Shown: positions 8,390 through 17,030, counted from the first letter of the stretch. The stretch: 64,000 nucleotides of DNA from Sphingorhabdus lutea (GCF_001889025.1 NZ_CP018154.1:1602501-1666500); one strand, 5' to 3'. The notes: a model not told the origin generated them from the letters alone. A program made the numbers and translations.

Positions 8390-9564
8390 GGCCGCAGGAC
8401 CCCGCTAATCAGTTTGTTTTCATATCCGGGCAGGCTGTCCGCCATAATTTGCCCGCCGCCACGTTTTAACGTGCAACTAGGGTAGCCATAGCTGTTGGCA
8501 TATCCCGCTTCGGACCAGCTATATGCCCTGCAATTTCCATCGGCGAGACATTTTTTGGCGCAAATCATCGCACCATCGGCGGGCGTTGCGCCCCATATAG
8601 GCCAATTGCCATAGCTTTCCAAATTGGTAATGCGAATTGAAGGCACAGGTGATAGACGCAAATATCCATCTGGACCGTTAAACCACCCATAATAATTAAG
8701 TTCGGAAATAACGTCTAAATTATTTGGCAGGTCGTCAATTTTTACCAATTTAAATTGTTGATCAATTTGGCCATTGCAGGACCATCGAATAAGGTCATTT
8801 TTATATTCCGATGAACCGTTGCGAAGTCCCCAGCATTCATCCTTGTTATGGTCGCCAAAATCCTCATTTGATAAAGTATACGGATTTACGGCAAGCTGAA
8901 ATTCCCATATATTACCGCGCAAATTATTTAATTTAACCCTGCTATTATCGGTCGAGCGTTCGGAGACTAATATGGGTGTGGGGTTGAAAAATGAGCTGTC
9001 TTTTCGGTTATTAGAATCTCCACAAGAAGTTAATAATATGGAATATGGTCCAATAGAACCGACTGACCAATTATCCACCGCCAAGCAACCTGTGGTGCTT
9101 ATTTGGCTTGCCTGACGCATCTCACCGGTGCTGATCACTTCATAGGGGGATGGTTTTAATATATGCCCGCCCTCTGGCTGTGGCAAAATCATAAAAATAT
9201 GGGTAAATTTTAAGTTTTTCTCTGCGCCATTAAAATAATCATTACAGCTTTTATCCATTATTATAGGCTTGGTTCCTGCATTGCGGCTATGTAGGAATAT
9301 GCATTTATTATCCTTTACCGTTTCAATGGAATAAAGGCCTGGAGAGGGATATTGTTGAGGAAATAATAAATTTTTCTGAGATGCAGATAGAGGCTTTGCC
9401 AACTGTAATGTGGCAATGGGCCCCTTGGGCGGTGTCACCTCTAATTGAACGGGCGGCATTGTAAAAACCGGATTATTATCCTGCGCCATAATGGGCAGCG
9501 ATATTGAAATTGAGGCAAGTGTAAGAAAGCCAATTTTTTGGGCTAATAATTTAGATTTTAGCAT
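8386..9564 (-). CDS. Exported ricin-like/PAN-domain protein, paralog 2
   Basis: 392 aa, the longest of the three. The signal peptide ends near IMAQ. A Pro-rich spacer (about residues 30-75) is followed by GLYSIETVKDNKCIFLHS, which matches the opening of the ricin-like region in both sister proteins. Later CWGLRNG...LIRWSCNGQIDQQF repeats the W-x-C...Q-F pattern. The C-terminal PAN-like part has ICAKKCLADGNCRAYSW and SCTLKR. The extra length lies mainly between the two halves of the trefoil. It lies 36 bases from the upstream paralog and overlaps the downstream one by 4 bases. Confidence 0.75.
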   Translation of the reverse strand: MLKSKLLAQKIGFLTLASISISLPIMAQDNNPVFTMPPVQLEVTPPKGPIATLQLAKPLSASQKNLLFPQQYPSPGLYSIETVKDNKCIFLHSRNAGTKPIIMDKSCNDYFNGAEKNLKFTHIFMILPQPEGGHILKPSPYEVISTGEMRQASQISTTGCLAVDNWSVGSIGPYSILLTSCGDSNNRKDSSFFNPTPILVSERSTDNSRVKLNNLRGNIWEFQLAVNPYTLSNEDFGDHNKDECWGLRNGSSEYKNDLIRWSCNGQIDQQFKLVKIDDLPNNLDVISELNYYGWFNGPDGYLRLSPVPSIRITNLESYGNWPIWGATPADGAMICAKKCLADGNCRAYSWSEAGYANSYGYPSCTLKRGGGQIMADSLPGYENKLISGVLRP

Positions 9565-9600
9565 GATGTGATCCTTAAAACTAAAATGGATATTTATAGA

Positions 9601-10635
9601 TTACCTGCGGACGATGCCGCTAAATATATCATTGGTGCTGGACGGGCCGCGGTTAATGGGTTGGGTGAGGGTGGATTTTAATTGGCACATAGGTTTTGAC
9701 CGGTCGAAACCTGCTGCCGTCCATGTAAAGCCCTTGCAGCTTATGCCATTTTGAACACAGGCCAGGGCGCAATATTTGCCATTATCGTCAATGGTTTCAA
9801 ATTCATTATAATTGCCCCCTGGCATATCCACGCCGCCAGCAGGGGAAATAAGCTGCCAGCTATCAGGGCCCTTTATCCAGCCATGTCGTTCAAGCAATTT
9901 TGCTTCTAATAAAGGTTCAATTTCCTTTATTAATTTTATCTCAAAACGTTGGCCAGCCTCGCCATTACATGCCCAACTGATGATTGCGGCTTCTTTATCA
10001 ATTGAATTTCGGGCGATGGAAATGCAGTCGCCTTCAATATTATTGGGTCTAATTTCAAATAAAGGGCCTCTGCCCACCATATGGATTGAGAATATTTGGT
10101 CCGGATCACCTGCCATTTCCCAGCTATCGGCATTATTGGGCACGCCACATGCTAATATATTAAAATGCCTTGTGCCAATGACATTGCCTCGACCAGTGGT
10201 GGTGCATCCGCGTAAATGTTCTGGATCATACGCGGCTGATGAGCCGGTTAAAACTCTCCTAATGGTATAGCCTTCATGATGAGGAAGAATGTAAAAGACA
10301 TGATTTTTAATACATTCATCTGTTTTGAAACTGGCAAAATTTTCCCATGCTTTATATGTCATGCAATGGCCCGAATTAACTGACCGGAATTGATACAATC
10401 CTGGTTTAAAACGCGCCTTTTCATTATATAATTTAAATGATTGAGCATCAGTCAATTGGGAAGGATGCCGTTCCCATCCGCCAATAGTCTGCCCTACTTC
10501 TTGCGCATTAAGGCGGTCATGCTTTGAGATTGGAAAAATAAATGCTGCACAAATAAAGCATATTATAGTCATTACCCAGATGATGGGTCGTTTATTAAAA
10601 ATTTTATCATAAATATCAAATAATGCTAAACGCAT
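9601..10635 (-). CDS. Membrane-anchored ricin-like/PAN-domain protein, paralog 1
   Basis: 344 aa. Unlike its sisters it begins with a charged stretch, then one hydrophobic helix (about residues 18-35, IIWVMTIICFICAAFIF), so it may stay anchored or use a signal with a long n-region. GLYQFRSVNSGHCMTYKA opens the ricin-like region. CISIARN...IISWACNGEAGQRF continues it, and the C-terminal PAN-like unit holds KYCALACVQNGISCKGFTW and MCQLKS. It is first in the structural-gene run, 63 bases after the LuxR-type regulator, and a palindromic element lies between them. The shared C-terminal phrase QPINRG/QPVNRG in paralogs 1 and 3 shows recent common origin. Confidence 0.75.
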   Translation of the reverse strand: MRLALFDIYDKIFNKRPIIWVMTIICFICAAFIFPISKHDRLNAQEVGQTIGGWERHPSQLTDAQSFKLYNEKARFKPGLYQFRSVNSGHCMTYKAWENFASFKTDECIKNHVFYILPHHEGYTIRRVLTGSSAAYDPEHLRGCTTTGRGNVIGTRHFNILACGVPNNADSWEMAGDPDQIFSIHMVGRGPLFEIRPNNIEGDCISIARNSIDKEAAIISWACNGEAGQRFEIKLIKEIEPLLEAKLLERHGWIKGPDSWQLISPAGGVDMPGGNYNEFETIDDNGKYCALACVQNGISCKGFTWTAAGFDRSKPMCQLKSTLTQPINRGPSSTNDIFSGIVRR

Positions 10636-10692
10636 AATTTACTCCCATTCCTGAATCGATGGGATGAGTATGCGCTGCTTAATTTTATGTTA

Positions 10693-10711
10693 CGCTACCT
10701 ATTTCGGTAGT
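10693..10711 (-). promoter_or_regulatory. Operator-like near-palindrome, copy 1
   Basis: On the minus strand this reads ACTACCGAAATAGGTAGCG. It has a perfect CTACC/GGTAG dyad around 6 bases and matches copy 2 at 11923-11941 in 17 of 19 positions. It overlaps the last codons and stop of the LuxR-type gene and lies 58 bases upstream of the first ricin/PAN gene, so it is well placed as an operator for that operon. Confidence 0.5.
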
Positions 10712-11904
10712 ATAATTTTCCCTGCTGGATAATCATCAATGGGATTTTTCTCTGAATGTTTAATCCACTGCATCGGGACTTCATGCAGCAAGGCGACAAG
10801 TTCGCTTTGACGGTTAACGCCCGTCTTTGAAAATATTGCTTTTAATAAAAATCGTCCGGCATTGATAGAAACGCCCCTCATTCTCACAAAATCTTCAATA
10901 TTGCCGCCGGTACTAATCCATGCGGCAAGCCTTGCCTCTGCGGGGGTTAAATCAAACCAGCTGCGAAGATGATCCATCGTTTCTAATGACATATTATGCT
11001 GTGCGCCGCCGACAATCATAATTTTCATGCCGTCAATGCTTCCCTCGAAACTATGTCCTTTGGTCGCATCAACTATCATCGCCAAAGCGTAAAATTGGGG
11101 AAGTCCATCACGTTCGAATTGTAGGCTTACTGCGCGTGCGCTTTCCTGAACAGCGTCATCCTCCGCAGATTGCGCCAATGTGGTTAGCCGTCCGTGCATT
11201 TCGGGCCTATTGGCACGTAATTTATTGTCCACGACGATAAAAAAATTCTCATTGGATAAAATTTTTTCTGCGGCATGGTTGGCATGTAATAATTCTAAAT
11301 TACTTCCCAAACAAAATATAGCCGAGGGCGATTGGTTTAACGCAGCCTCTGCATTGGCGGCACGTAAATCCGCCTCGCCAATGCGGCGGCTTATTCTTGC
11401 TGCTCGTTGTAAATGGGGGACAAGGCGGCGCATATTGCGAGTTAAATCGGTCATGTCATACATGGCCGTTCCGGCAAAACATACACCCAAATGGTCGCTG
11501 CCAATGCGGTCAAGACAGGATATCACACCAATTTCTATTCCCCAATTTTTCAAAAAATCTTGATAAAAGGGGCTTTGTTTAAATTGTTCACGCGGGACTA
11601 TATTGTCGCTAAACGCAACTGCACCAACGGGTAAGTTATGCCCAGCTATGCTCCAAGGTGTTTGACCAGCAAAAAAGCTTAAAAAACCCTGACGGGCAAA
11701 TTCATTTACTCCCGTAGCGCCAAGAAAACGTCCAGCTGGTGGAGAAACTCTTTCCCACAATAGCATGCCGACATCTGCATTCATGGGCGCAAAATTACTG
11801 GCAATGGCGGTGAGCGCAACATCCCAATGCGCGGGATTTAGCGCAGCCTCATAAATGTCTGAAATAGTGGCGTCAAAAGCCTCTAATGATTCCTTCTTAC
11901 CCAT
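10699..11904 (-). CDS. LuxR-type helix-turn-helix transcriptional regulator
   Basis: 401 aa. The C-terminal 65 or so residues before a short tail (DLTPAEARLAAWISTGG...VSINAGRFLLKAIFSKTG) match the LuxR/GerE-type DNA-binding helices, including the T-P-A-E-A-x-L opening. The first 200 residues look like a sensory domain of the type often paired with this HTH in sphingomonads; a PAS-like part (SPSAIFCLGSNLELLHANHAA) follows. No phospho-acceptor receiver is present, so it is probably a ligand-responsive, not phosphorylation-responsive, regulator. It is the first gene of the minus-strand ricin/PAN series and is divergent from the lipoprotein at 11994. Copies of one near-palindrome on both sides of it suggest autoregulation and control of the downstream operon. 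Confidence 0.82.
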   Translation of the reverse strand: MGKKESLEAFDATISDIYEAALNPAHWDVALTAIASNFAPMNADVGMLLWERVSPPAGRFLGATGVNEFARQGFLSFFAGQTPWSIAGHNLPVGAVAFSDNIVPREQFKQSPFYQDFLKNWGIEIGVISCLDRIGSDHLGVCFAGTAMYDMTDLTRNMRRLVPHLQRAARISRRIGEADLRAANAEAALNQSPSAIFCLGSNLELLHANHAAEKILSNENFFIVVDNKLRANRPEMHGRLTTLAQSAEDDAVQESARAVSLQFERDGLPQFYALAMIVDATKGHSFEGSIDGMKIMIVGGAQHNMSLETMDHLRSWFDLTPAEARLAAWISTGGNIEDFVRMRGVSINAGRFLLKAIFSKTGVNRQSELVALLHEVPMQWIKHSEKNPIDDYPAGKIILPK

Positions 11905-11922
11905 CTGCTTTTTTTATCATTT

Positions 11923-11941
11923 ACTACCAAAATAGATAGCG
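11923..11941 (+). promoter_or_regulatory. Operator-like near-palindrome, copy 2
   Basis: Reads ACTACCAAAATAGATAGCG on the plus strand, 17 of 19 identical to copy 1 at 10693-10711. The two differences are both A/G and fall at equivalent dyad positions. It lies in the divergent promoter region between the LuxR-type gene and the lipoprotein gene. Confidence 0.5.
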
Positions 11942-11993
11942 AATTCGGTCATGGGACATTTTATGAAAAAACAAGATATAATGGAGAAAAATT

Positions 11994-12578
11994 ATGAGGG
12001 TAAATAAACATTTTTTTGTAATTTCTGGCTCATTCATTCTACTTGCATCCTGTGGTGGTGGAGAAGATGAGGCTATTGCAAAATCAAAAAATACGAAATC
12101 TCAGCCTGCAGTGGCACATAAACAAAATGCCATATCCAATAAGAATATATCGAATAATATGGTGGACAAATCGAAAGATTTTAACCCGTGCATTTTATCA
12201 GTGGAGGAGGTTAGCAAGGCAACCGGATGGTCTTCATCGGCAGGAAAAGCCAATATTTCCGGCTGGCAAAGCTATGGGACTGCGGATTGTAAATATGAAG
12301 AAAAAAACGGCCTAGGAACATTTTATGTCAATTTCACTTGGGTTGACCCGCAATATTTGGAACAAACCAAAGCATCAATGCATCAATTTGATGCCGGCAT
12401 GGTTGAAAAAATTGAAGGCGATGAGGATGGTGCATTTATGCAATATCAAAAAGGTTTAAATAGTGGTGCTCTACATTATACACGGGCCAATATTATAGTT
12501 GAAATCAGACCAACATATTGGAAAGCATCCAAAACGGAATTGAAAGAAAAATTACTAGCACTTCGGCGAGTTCCGTAA
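11994..12578 (+). CDS. Putative lipoprotein of unknown function
   Basis: 194 aa with a lipoprotein signal: LLASCGGG places the lipidated Cys near residue 20. A low-complexity Lys/Asn-rich spacer follows, then a globular part with NPCILSVEEVSKATGW and a second Cys in TADCKYEE, which probably form a disulfide. The opening phrase resembles DUF3558-type lipoproteins, but I would not assign it. GGAG lies 9 bases before the start. It is divergent from the LuxR-type regulator and shares its intergenic near-palindrome, so it may belong to that regulon. Confidence 0.75.
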   Translation: MRVNKHFFVISGSFILLASCGGGEDEAIAKSKNTKSQPAVAHKQNAISNKNISNNMVDKSKDFNPCILSVEEVSKATGWSSSAGKANISGWQSYGTADCKYEEKNGLGTFYVNFTWVDPQYLEQTKASMHQFDAGMVEKIEGDEDGAFMQYQKGLNSGALHYTRANIIVEIRPTYWKASKTELKEKLLALRRVP

Positions 12579-12985
12579 ATAGCATTTTTATTTAAAAAAT
12601 GTTGCAGTTGCGAAATATAAATGTTGCAAGTGCGAAGTAAATAGACTTATTTAATGGACGAACATATCCACTAATGGAGTCTTCATTGAGATTCGAACCC
12701 ATTGATAAATTTGGTATATTGGCAGCGATAATATATTTATCTGCCATTGTTCGACATTGTAAAATTTACTTTCATCAAATATTTCTAAAGGCCGCTTTGT
12801 GCAGGCCTGTTTTCGATCAGAAATTTCTATTCGCCTGTTCCCACATCAATATGGGCAGGATTTATCCATATATTTATCTTCATTTCGGCAGAAAATGCTG
12901 CATTTTTGCACGTTTATGGAAAGGTGATGATGCTATCAAAGCAGCGTAATAATAATCTTTACACACTACTCCCAGGGGAAATTAC
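12579..12985 (+). promoter_or_regulatory. Intergenic region with in-phase direct repeats, upstream of the porin gene
   Basis: A 407-base stretch without a convincing gene. GTTGCAGTTGCGAA (12601-12614) and GTTGCAAGTGCGAA (12623-12636) are near-identical and start 22 bases apart, about two helical turns, as expected for a dimeric regulator bound on one DNA face. An open frame at 12674-12949 has no ribosome-binding site and protein-unlike composition and is not called. Confidence 0.45.
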
Positions 12986-14197
12986 ATGAAAAATAAATAT
13001 AAAATCATATTATCTGCCAGCTTTGGCGTATTTGCATGTGCTTTTACTTCAACAGCTCAGGCAGAGGAAATTAGCATTAAGCCAATTTTTGATGCGCGGC
13101 TGCGCCTTGAAACGGTGGATCAGCCACTAACTGATGCAGACGCGCTTACCATTCGGATGCGAACAGGGGTGGATTTGTCGCATAAAAGCGGCCTTTCCTT
13201 TCTGGCTGAGGGCGAGGCAACATTAGGCATAATCAATGATTATAACAGCACGACAAATGGTAATATTGCTCGCTCTGTCATTGCTGATCCCCAAAATATT
13301 GAGTTAAACCGGTTGCAATTGCAATATATGGCAAAGGGGAAGGGGAAGATTGTAGTTGGGCGTCAACGTATAAATATTGATGATCAGCGTTTCGTCGGAA
13401 ATGTGGGCTGGCGGCAAAATGAACAGACATTTGATGCAGTCACCGTTTCAATTGATGCGATAAAGCCGTTAACATTGGATGCCACCTATGCCACATCACA
13501 GCGCACTATATTTGGCGTGGATGCCGGCGTGCGCGAACATTTTGATGGCGATTTTATATTTTTGGGCGCAGCGGCAAAATTAGGACCACTTAATATAAAG
13601 GCTTTTTCTTATTTAATTGATTATGATTTAGGACAGCCTGTCTCTTTATCTTCCACGCAAAGCTATGGCGCACGGGCGACGATGAAATTACCCTTGGCCA
13701 AGGGATTGGATATCAATTTTGCCGCCAGCTATGCCCAGCAATCAAATTATAAGGCGAATCCTGGAAATTATTCGGTGGATTATATCGCCGCAGAGGGGGC
13801 TGCATCCTATGCGGGATTTGGTCTTACCCTTGGTTATGAGAAATTGGGCGCAGATGGTTTGGGCGCGCGTTTTCAAACCCCATTTGCCACTTTGCATAAA
13901 TTTAATGGCTATGCCGATTTATTTTTAAGCACACCGACCAATGGGCTGCAGGATTATTATGTTATGTTTAGCAAGAAATTGGCGGGCATAAAATTCCTGC
14001 CTGGGTTAAATATTGCTGCCACCTATCATAAATTTGACAGTGATAAATTGAATATATCCTATGGCGATGAGATTGACGCGATATTGGGATTTAAGGTGAG
14101 TAAATTTTCAATTGGCCTGAAATATGCCGATTATAATGCCAAGGGCTTTGGCGTTGATACACAAAAGTTCATCTTTGATGTTGGTTATGCTTTTTAA
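12986..14197 (+). CDS. Outer-membrane porin of the alginate-export type
   Basis: 403 aa with a signal peptide ending TAQAEE and a C-terminal Phe typical of outer-membrane beta-barrels (FIFDVGYAF). The text is a series of amphipathic strands. The segment VGRQRINIDDQRFVGNVGW followed by RQNEQTFDAV is a hallmark of the alginate-export-like porins common in sphingomonads. It probably lets a sugar or other small solute across the outer membrane. A ribosome-binding AGGGGA precedes the ATG. It faces a sugar transporter gene on the other strand with a shared terminator between them, so a joint role in carbohydrate uptake is possible but unproven. Confidence 0.85.
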   Translation: MKNKYKIILSASFGVFACAFTSTAQAEEISIKPIFDARLRLETVDQPLTDADALTIRMRTGVDLSHKSGLSFLAEGEATLGIINDYNSTTNGNIARSVIADPQNIELNRLQLQYMAKGKGKIVVGRQRINIDDQRFVGNVGWRQNEQTFDAVTVSIDAIKPLTLDATYATSQRTIFGVDAGVREHFDGDFIFLGAAAKLGPLNIKAFSYLIDYDLGQPVSLSSTQSYGARATMKLPLAKGLDINFAASYAQQSNYKANPGNYSVDYIAAEGAASYAGFGLTLGYEKLGADGLGARFQTPFATLHKFNGYADLFLSTPTNGLQDYYVMFSKKLAGIKFLPGLNIAATYHKFDSDKLNISYGDEIDAILGFKVSKFSIGLKYADYNAKGFGVDTQKFIFDVGYAF

Positions 14198-14229
14198 TAA
14201 TTTTTATTAAATAATAGGCATAGGGATAT

Positions 14230-14267
14230 AAAAATAGCGACCATTTTAAAATATGGCCGCTATTTTT
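14230..14267. terminator. Bidirectional intrinsic terminator
   Basis: AAAAATAGCG (14230-14239) pairs with CGCTATTTTT (14258-14267), extended inside by CCAT/ATGG. A/T runs flank both sides. It lies between the converging porin and sugar-transporter genes. Confidence 0.85.
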
Positions 14268-14303
14268 TAAAATTATAATAATTTATTTAACCTATATATT
14301 TCA

Positions 14304-15599
14304 TCATTCCGCAGGGCGGCGCGCATAAAACCCAAAATATGCGATAATGGCATAGCATAGGGCAGGGAGGATGAAGGCTATGGACAAGCTGCCTGACCAA
14401 TCTGCAATAACGCCGGTGAGCAAGGGAATGACCGCGCCGCCAAAAATGGCAACATTTATTATGCCCGAACCATCGGCCGCCCGGCTTCCCAAATTTTCAC
14501 ACGCAAGCGAGAAAATAGTGGGAAACATAATGGCGTTCATCAACCCAATGGCCAACAGGCTATAGCCTGCAATCATTCCTGTTGTATGTGTGGAAATGGC
14601 CAATAATAAAATTGCCCCAATAGACACAGTGCAAAGAACCTTGCCAGGGCTCATCATGCGAAGCACAGCCGATCCAATGAAACGGCCCACCATTGCACCG
14701 CCCCAATAAACAGCGATTAATTTGCCAGCGGCTTGTTCTTCCAATCCCATAACATGTGATTGCATCAAATAATTGACGACCAATGAGCCAATGGCAACCT
14801 CTGCCCCGACATATAAAAATATGCATAATGCGCCAAAACCAAAACGTTGACGTTTCAATAGGTCGAATCCGGCAAAGCCTTTACTTGCCTCATGCTGTTC
14901 ACCCTTTAAACGGTTACGCGACATCCAAACAACAAAGGCAACAACGGCCAATGCAATCGCAATACCGATATAGCCATTAACAATGGCTTGGCTTTCGGCG
15001 GTTCGATATGCATCCAATTCGGCGCCGGAAAGTTGTTCTGCGCTTAACGATGCAAGACCGCCCAAAATTAAAATTGATCCGAAAATAGGAAATAATGTCG
15101 TACCCAATGAATTAAAAGCCTGTGCAAAGGTAAGGCGGCTATGCGATGTTGACGTTGGGCCTAATAAGGAAATGAGCGGGTTTGCTACAACTTGCACCAA
15201 CACAACGCCACTTGCCAAAATGAATAAGGCGAATAAAAATAAAGCATAGGTGGCGGTTTGCGAAGCGGGAATGAAGAGCAAACAGCCAATCATCATGGTC
15301 AATAATCCAGCAACCGCGCCGCGCATATATCCAATTTTTTTCACCAGCTTTGCCGCAGGAATCCCAACAACCAGATATGCAGTAAAGAAACAAAATTGCA
15401 CCAACATTGCCTGTGTGTAATTAAGTGTAAATAGCTCTTTTAATTTTGGAATAATGACATCATTTAACGATGTTATTCCTCCAAAAATAAAAAATAACGC
15501 AAAAACGAAAATTTGCAATCCGGGCGCCTGTATTGACGAACCGGAAGAATTTGATGAATTTTGCCCATCAGTCGCAGAAACATTGGGTACCAATGCCAT
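14304..15599 (-). CDS. FHS-family sugar:proton symporter (MFS)
   Basis: Twelve-helix major-facilitator transporter of the fucose/glucose/galactose (FHS) type, importing a hexose across the inner membrane. The first helix region FALFFIFGGITSLNDVIIPK is the classic FHS opening. Near the end SLACENLGSRAADGSGIINV matches the second conserved family motif. The ATG at 15599 has GGAGGGGAG about 6 bases upstream; an upstream in-frame ATG at 15647 has nothing comparable. The protein is then 431 aa, normal for the family. The substrate is not determinable. It is followed on the same strand by nothing for 100 bases and shares a terminator with the porin. Confidence 0.88.
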   Translation of the reverse strand: MALVPNVSATDGQNSSNSSGSSIQAPGLQIFVFALFFIFGGITSLNDVIIPKLKELFTLNYTQAMLVQFCFFTAYLVVGIPAAKLVKKIGYMRGAVAGLLTMMIGCLLFIPASQTATYALFLFALFILASGVVLVQVVANPLISLLGPTSTSHSRLTFAQAFNSLGTTLFPIFGSILILGGLASLSAEQLSGAELDAYRTAESQAIVNGYIGIAIALAVVAFVVWMSRNRLKGEQHEASKGFAGFDLLKRQRFGFGALCIFLYVGAEVAIGSLVVNYLMQSHVMGLEEQAAGKLIAVYWGGAMVGRFIGSAVLRMMSPGKVLCTVSIGAILLLAISTHTTGMIAGYSLLAIGLMNAIMFPTIFSLACENLGSRAADGSGIINVAIFGGAVIPLLTGVIADWSGSLSIAFILPALCYAIIAYFGFYARRPAE

Positions 15600-15715
15600 A
15601 TTAACTCCCCTCCAAAGAAATTGATAACGATGGACAATGCGACACATTATTTACATTGTCCAGCCCTTAATTGAAGGAGAGGGGAGCAGAATCTATGGCG
15701 AATAAGTGCTACTTC

Positions 15716-15889
15716 TCATTCTTCATAACCAAAAAGAAAATCACTGCAATTTGGGCCTGTCATATTAAATTCATAGCGACGGTTTAGCGGATTGAAAATG
15801 ATTTGCTGGTTTAAGCTGCATGTTTCATCTGATTCAATATTCAGGTCGGTCTTTGTCAGTTGCTTTACGGCATTATCTTGGGCGAAGTT
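15716..15889 (-). pseudogene. Orphan C-terminal gene fragment
   Basis: About 57 codons with a natural-looking amino-acid mix on the minus strand (for example LTKTDLNIESDETCSLNQ and FNMTGPNCSDFLFGYEE) end in a TGA at 15716. A stop codon lies directly upstream (15890-15892), and there is no start codon or ribosome-binding site. It looks like the tail of a decayed gene. The rest of the 507-base gap 15648-16154 holds only AT-rich sequence. It could also be chance, since the stretch is short. Confidence 0.35.
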
Positions 15890-16121
15890 TTATATCCTTA
15901 TCAAAAAAGCAGACTCGGATATTCCTTCTTAAATAAGAAGGTTAGGAGTTGAGTTAAGAAAAATATTCGCATTTCATTTTATGGTCGATATTCAATTTTA
16001 TTAAAAATTTTCATTAAATAAGCTAGCTGGTATAGAATAGGCATGTGCAATGCAAAATAAGTACATTTTTTAAATATTTTTGCAAATTTCTACCGTGTTT
16101 ATGGGTACACTAATTCAAATT

Positions 16122-16139
16122 AAATGTTAAAAAACATTT
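16122..16139. promoter_or_regulatory. 7-bp inverted repeat before the broken XRE regulator
   Basis: AAATGTT (16122-16128) and AACATTT (16133-16139) are exact inverted copies around AAAA, directly before the ribosome-binding AGGAGAG (16141-16147). The position suits an autoregulatory operator of the XRE-type gene. Confidence 0.35.
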
Positions 16140-16154
16140 TAGGAGAGTTAGTTA

Positions 16155-16909
16155 ATGGCAATGGATAAATATTTCGTTTCAGAGACAAATGAACATATTG
16201 TTGTTAAAATCAAGAAAGAGCTCACTCATCGCTAGATGTCGCGTCAGTCTTTGGCTGATGCCACACGGATAAGCATTCTACATTAGAAAAAACATTATCG
16301 GGCCAGCGTCCTCTAACCCTGGCTACATTGGTTAAGATTGAGGATGAGCTTAATCAAAAATTAAAAGGATATAGTAAGGAAAATGAAAAACACATAGGAG
16401 GAGGTCAAGTAGGGCCGCTTTCAATGGGTTCATATTCTCGCGCCTCTATCAAATGGATTAAAGGTCGCTATTTAACCATAAGGCCTAGTTTTATCGATAA
16501 ATTGGGAATATCTACTTATATTACACATATTTTTTGGGATGAAGAAGCGGGGCATTTAGCTTTTTCGGAAAGTGGTCGGACTGACAAATGGTTTGAACAA
16601 AAGGGCCATGTGTCCATTTCCATTCTTTCCGGTCATATTTATCTTGTTACCAATTCAGAAGGCCAATATCGCACCATTATATTGGGGCGGTCGCCAAAAA
16701 ATAATGGCTTGATTGATTTATTGTCTACCATTGCGATGACACAGGGTGCTCATGGAGTTCCCATCGCTTGCCCCATAGTTTTGATGACAACTGAAGAAGC
16801 AATGATATCAAATTGTGGTGTTCTTTATCCAGGTGATAATAATTATGAAAATTATAGAGAAGCTTTGAATCAGGCCAGCTCTGGACATTTCATGCAATTT
16901 GTTCCGTAA
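16155..16909 (+). pseudogene. XRE-family transcriptional regulator, disrupted by a stop and a frameshift
   Basis: The gene has a strong ribosome-binding site (AGGAGAG, 7 bases before the ATG at 16155), but its HTH is broken twice. Codon 27 is TAG (16233-16235), inside the phrase KELTHR-stop-MSRQSLADATRISI. About 14 codons later, near 16277, one base is missing: adding one T turns ATT-CT-ACA into I-S-T and restores ISISTLEKTLSGQRPLTLA. From there the frame is open to 16909. That C-terminal part (from the TTG at 16328, about 193 aa) is well preserved: a beta-rich domain with GSYSRASIKWIKGRYLTIRP and LSGHIYLVTNSEGQYRTI, as in XRE regulators with this partner domain. Either a recent pseudogene or two sequencing errors close together. 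Confidence 0.75.
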
Positions 16910-17002
16910 ATACACCTTATTTTGCGCCGTATCAGTACATAGTGCCTACGTCCTAATGAGAAGCAACGGTTTAATTTCAGAACATGATGGTCGTGAATTT
17001 AT

Positions 17003-17030
17003 ATGACGTGGCTTGGTATCGCCACATCAT
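17003..17030. terminator. Hairpin between converging genes
   Basis: ATGACGTGGC (17003-17012) pairs with GCCACATCAT (17021-17030) with one mismatch. It sits between the broken XRE gene (plus) and the secreted protein gene ending at 17049 (minus). No long U-run follows on either side, so terminator strength is doubtful. Confidence 0.45.

Noticed and set aside
9812..10270. 152-codon plus-strand frame within the ricin/PAN paralog 1 gene
   Set aside because: Antisense echo; the minus-strand protein has a clear family plan shared with two neighbours.
12674..12949. 91-codon open frame upstream of the porin
   Set aside because: No ribosome-binding site, composition unlike a protein, and AT-rich intergenic context; more likely chance.
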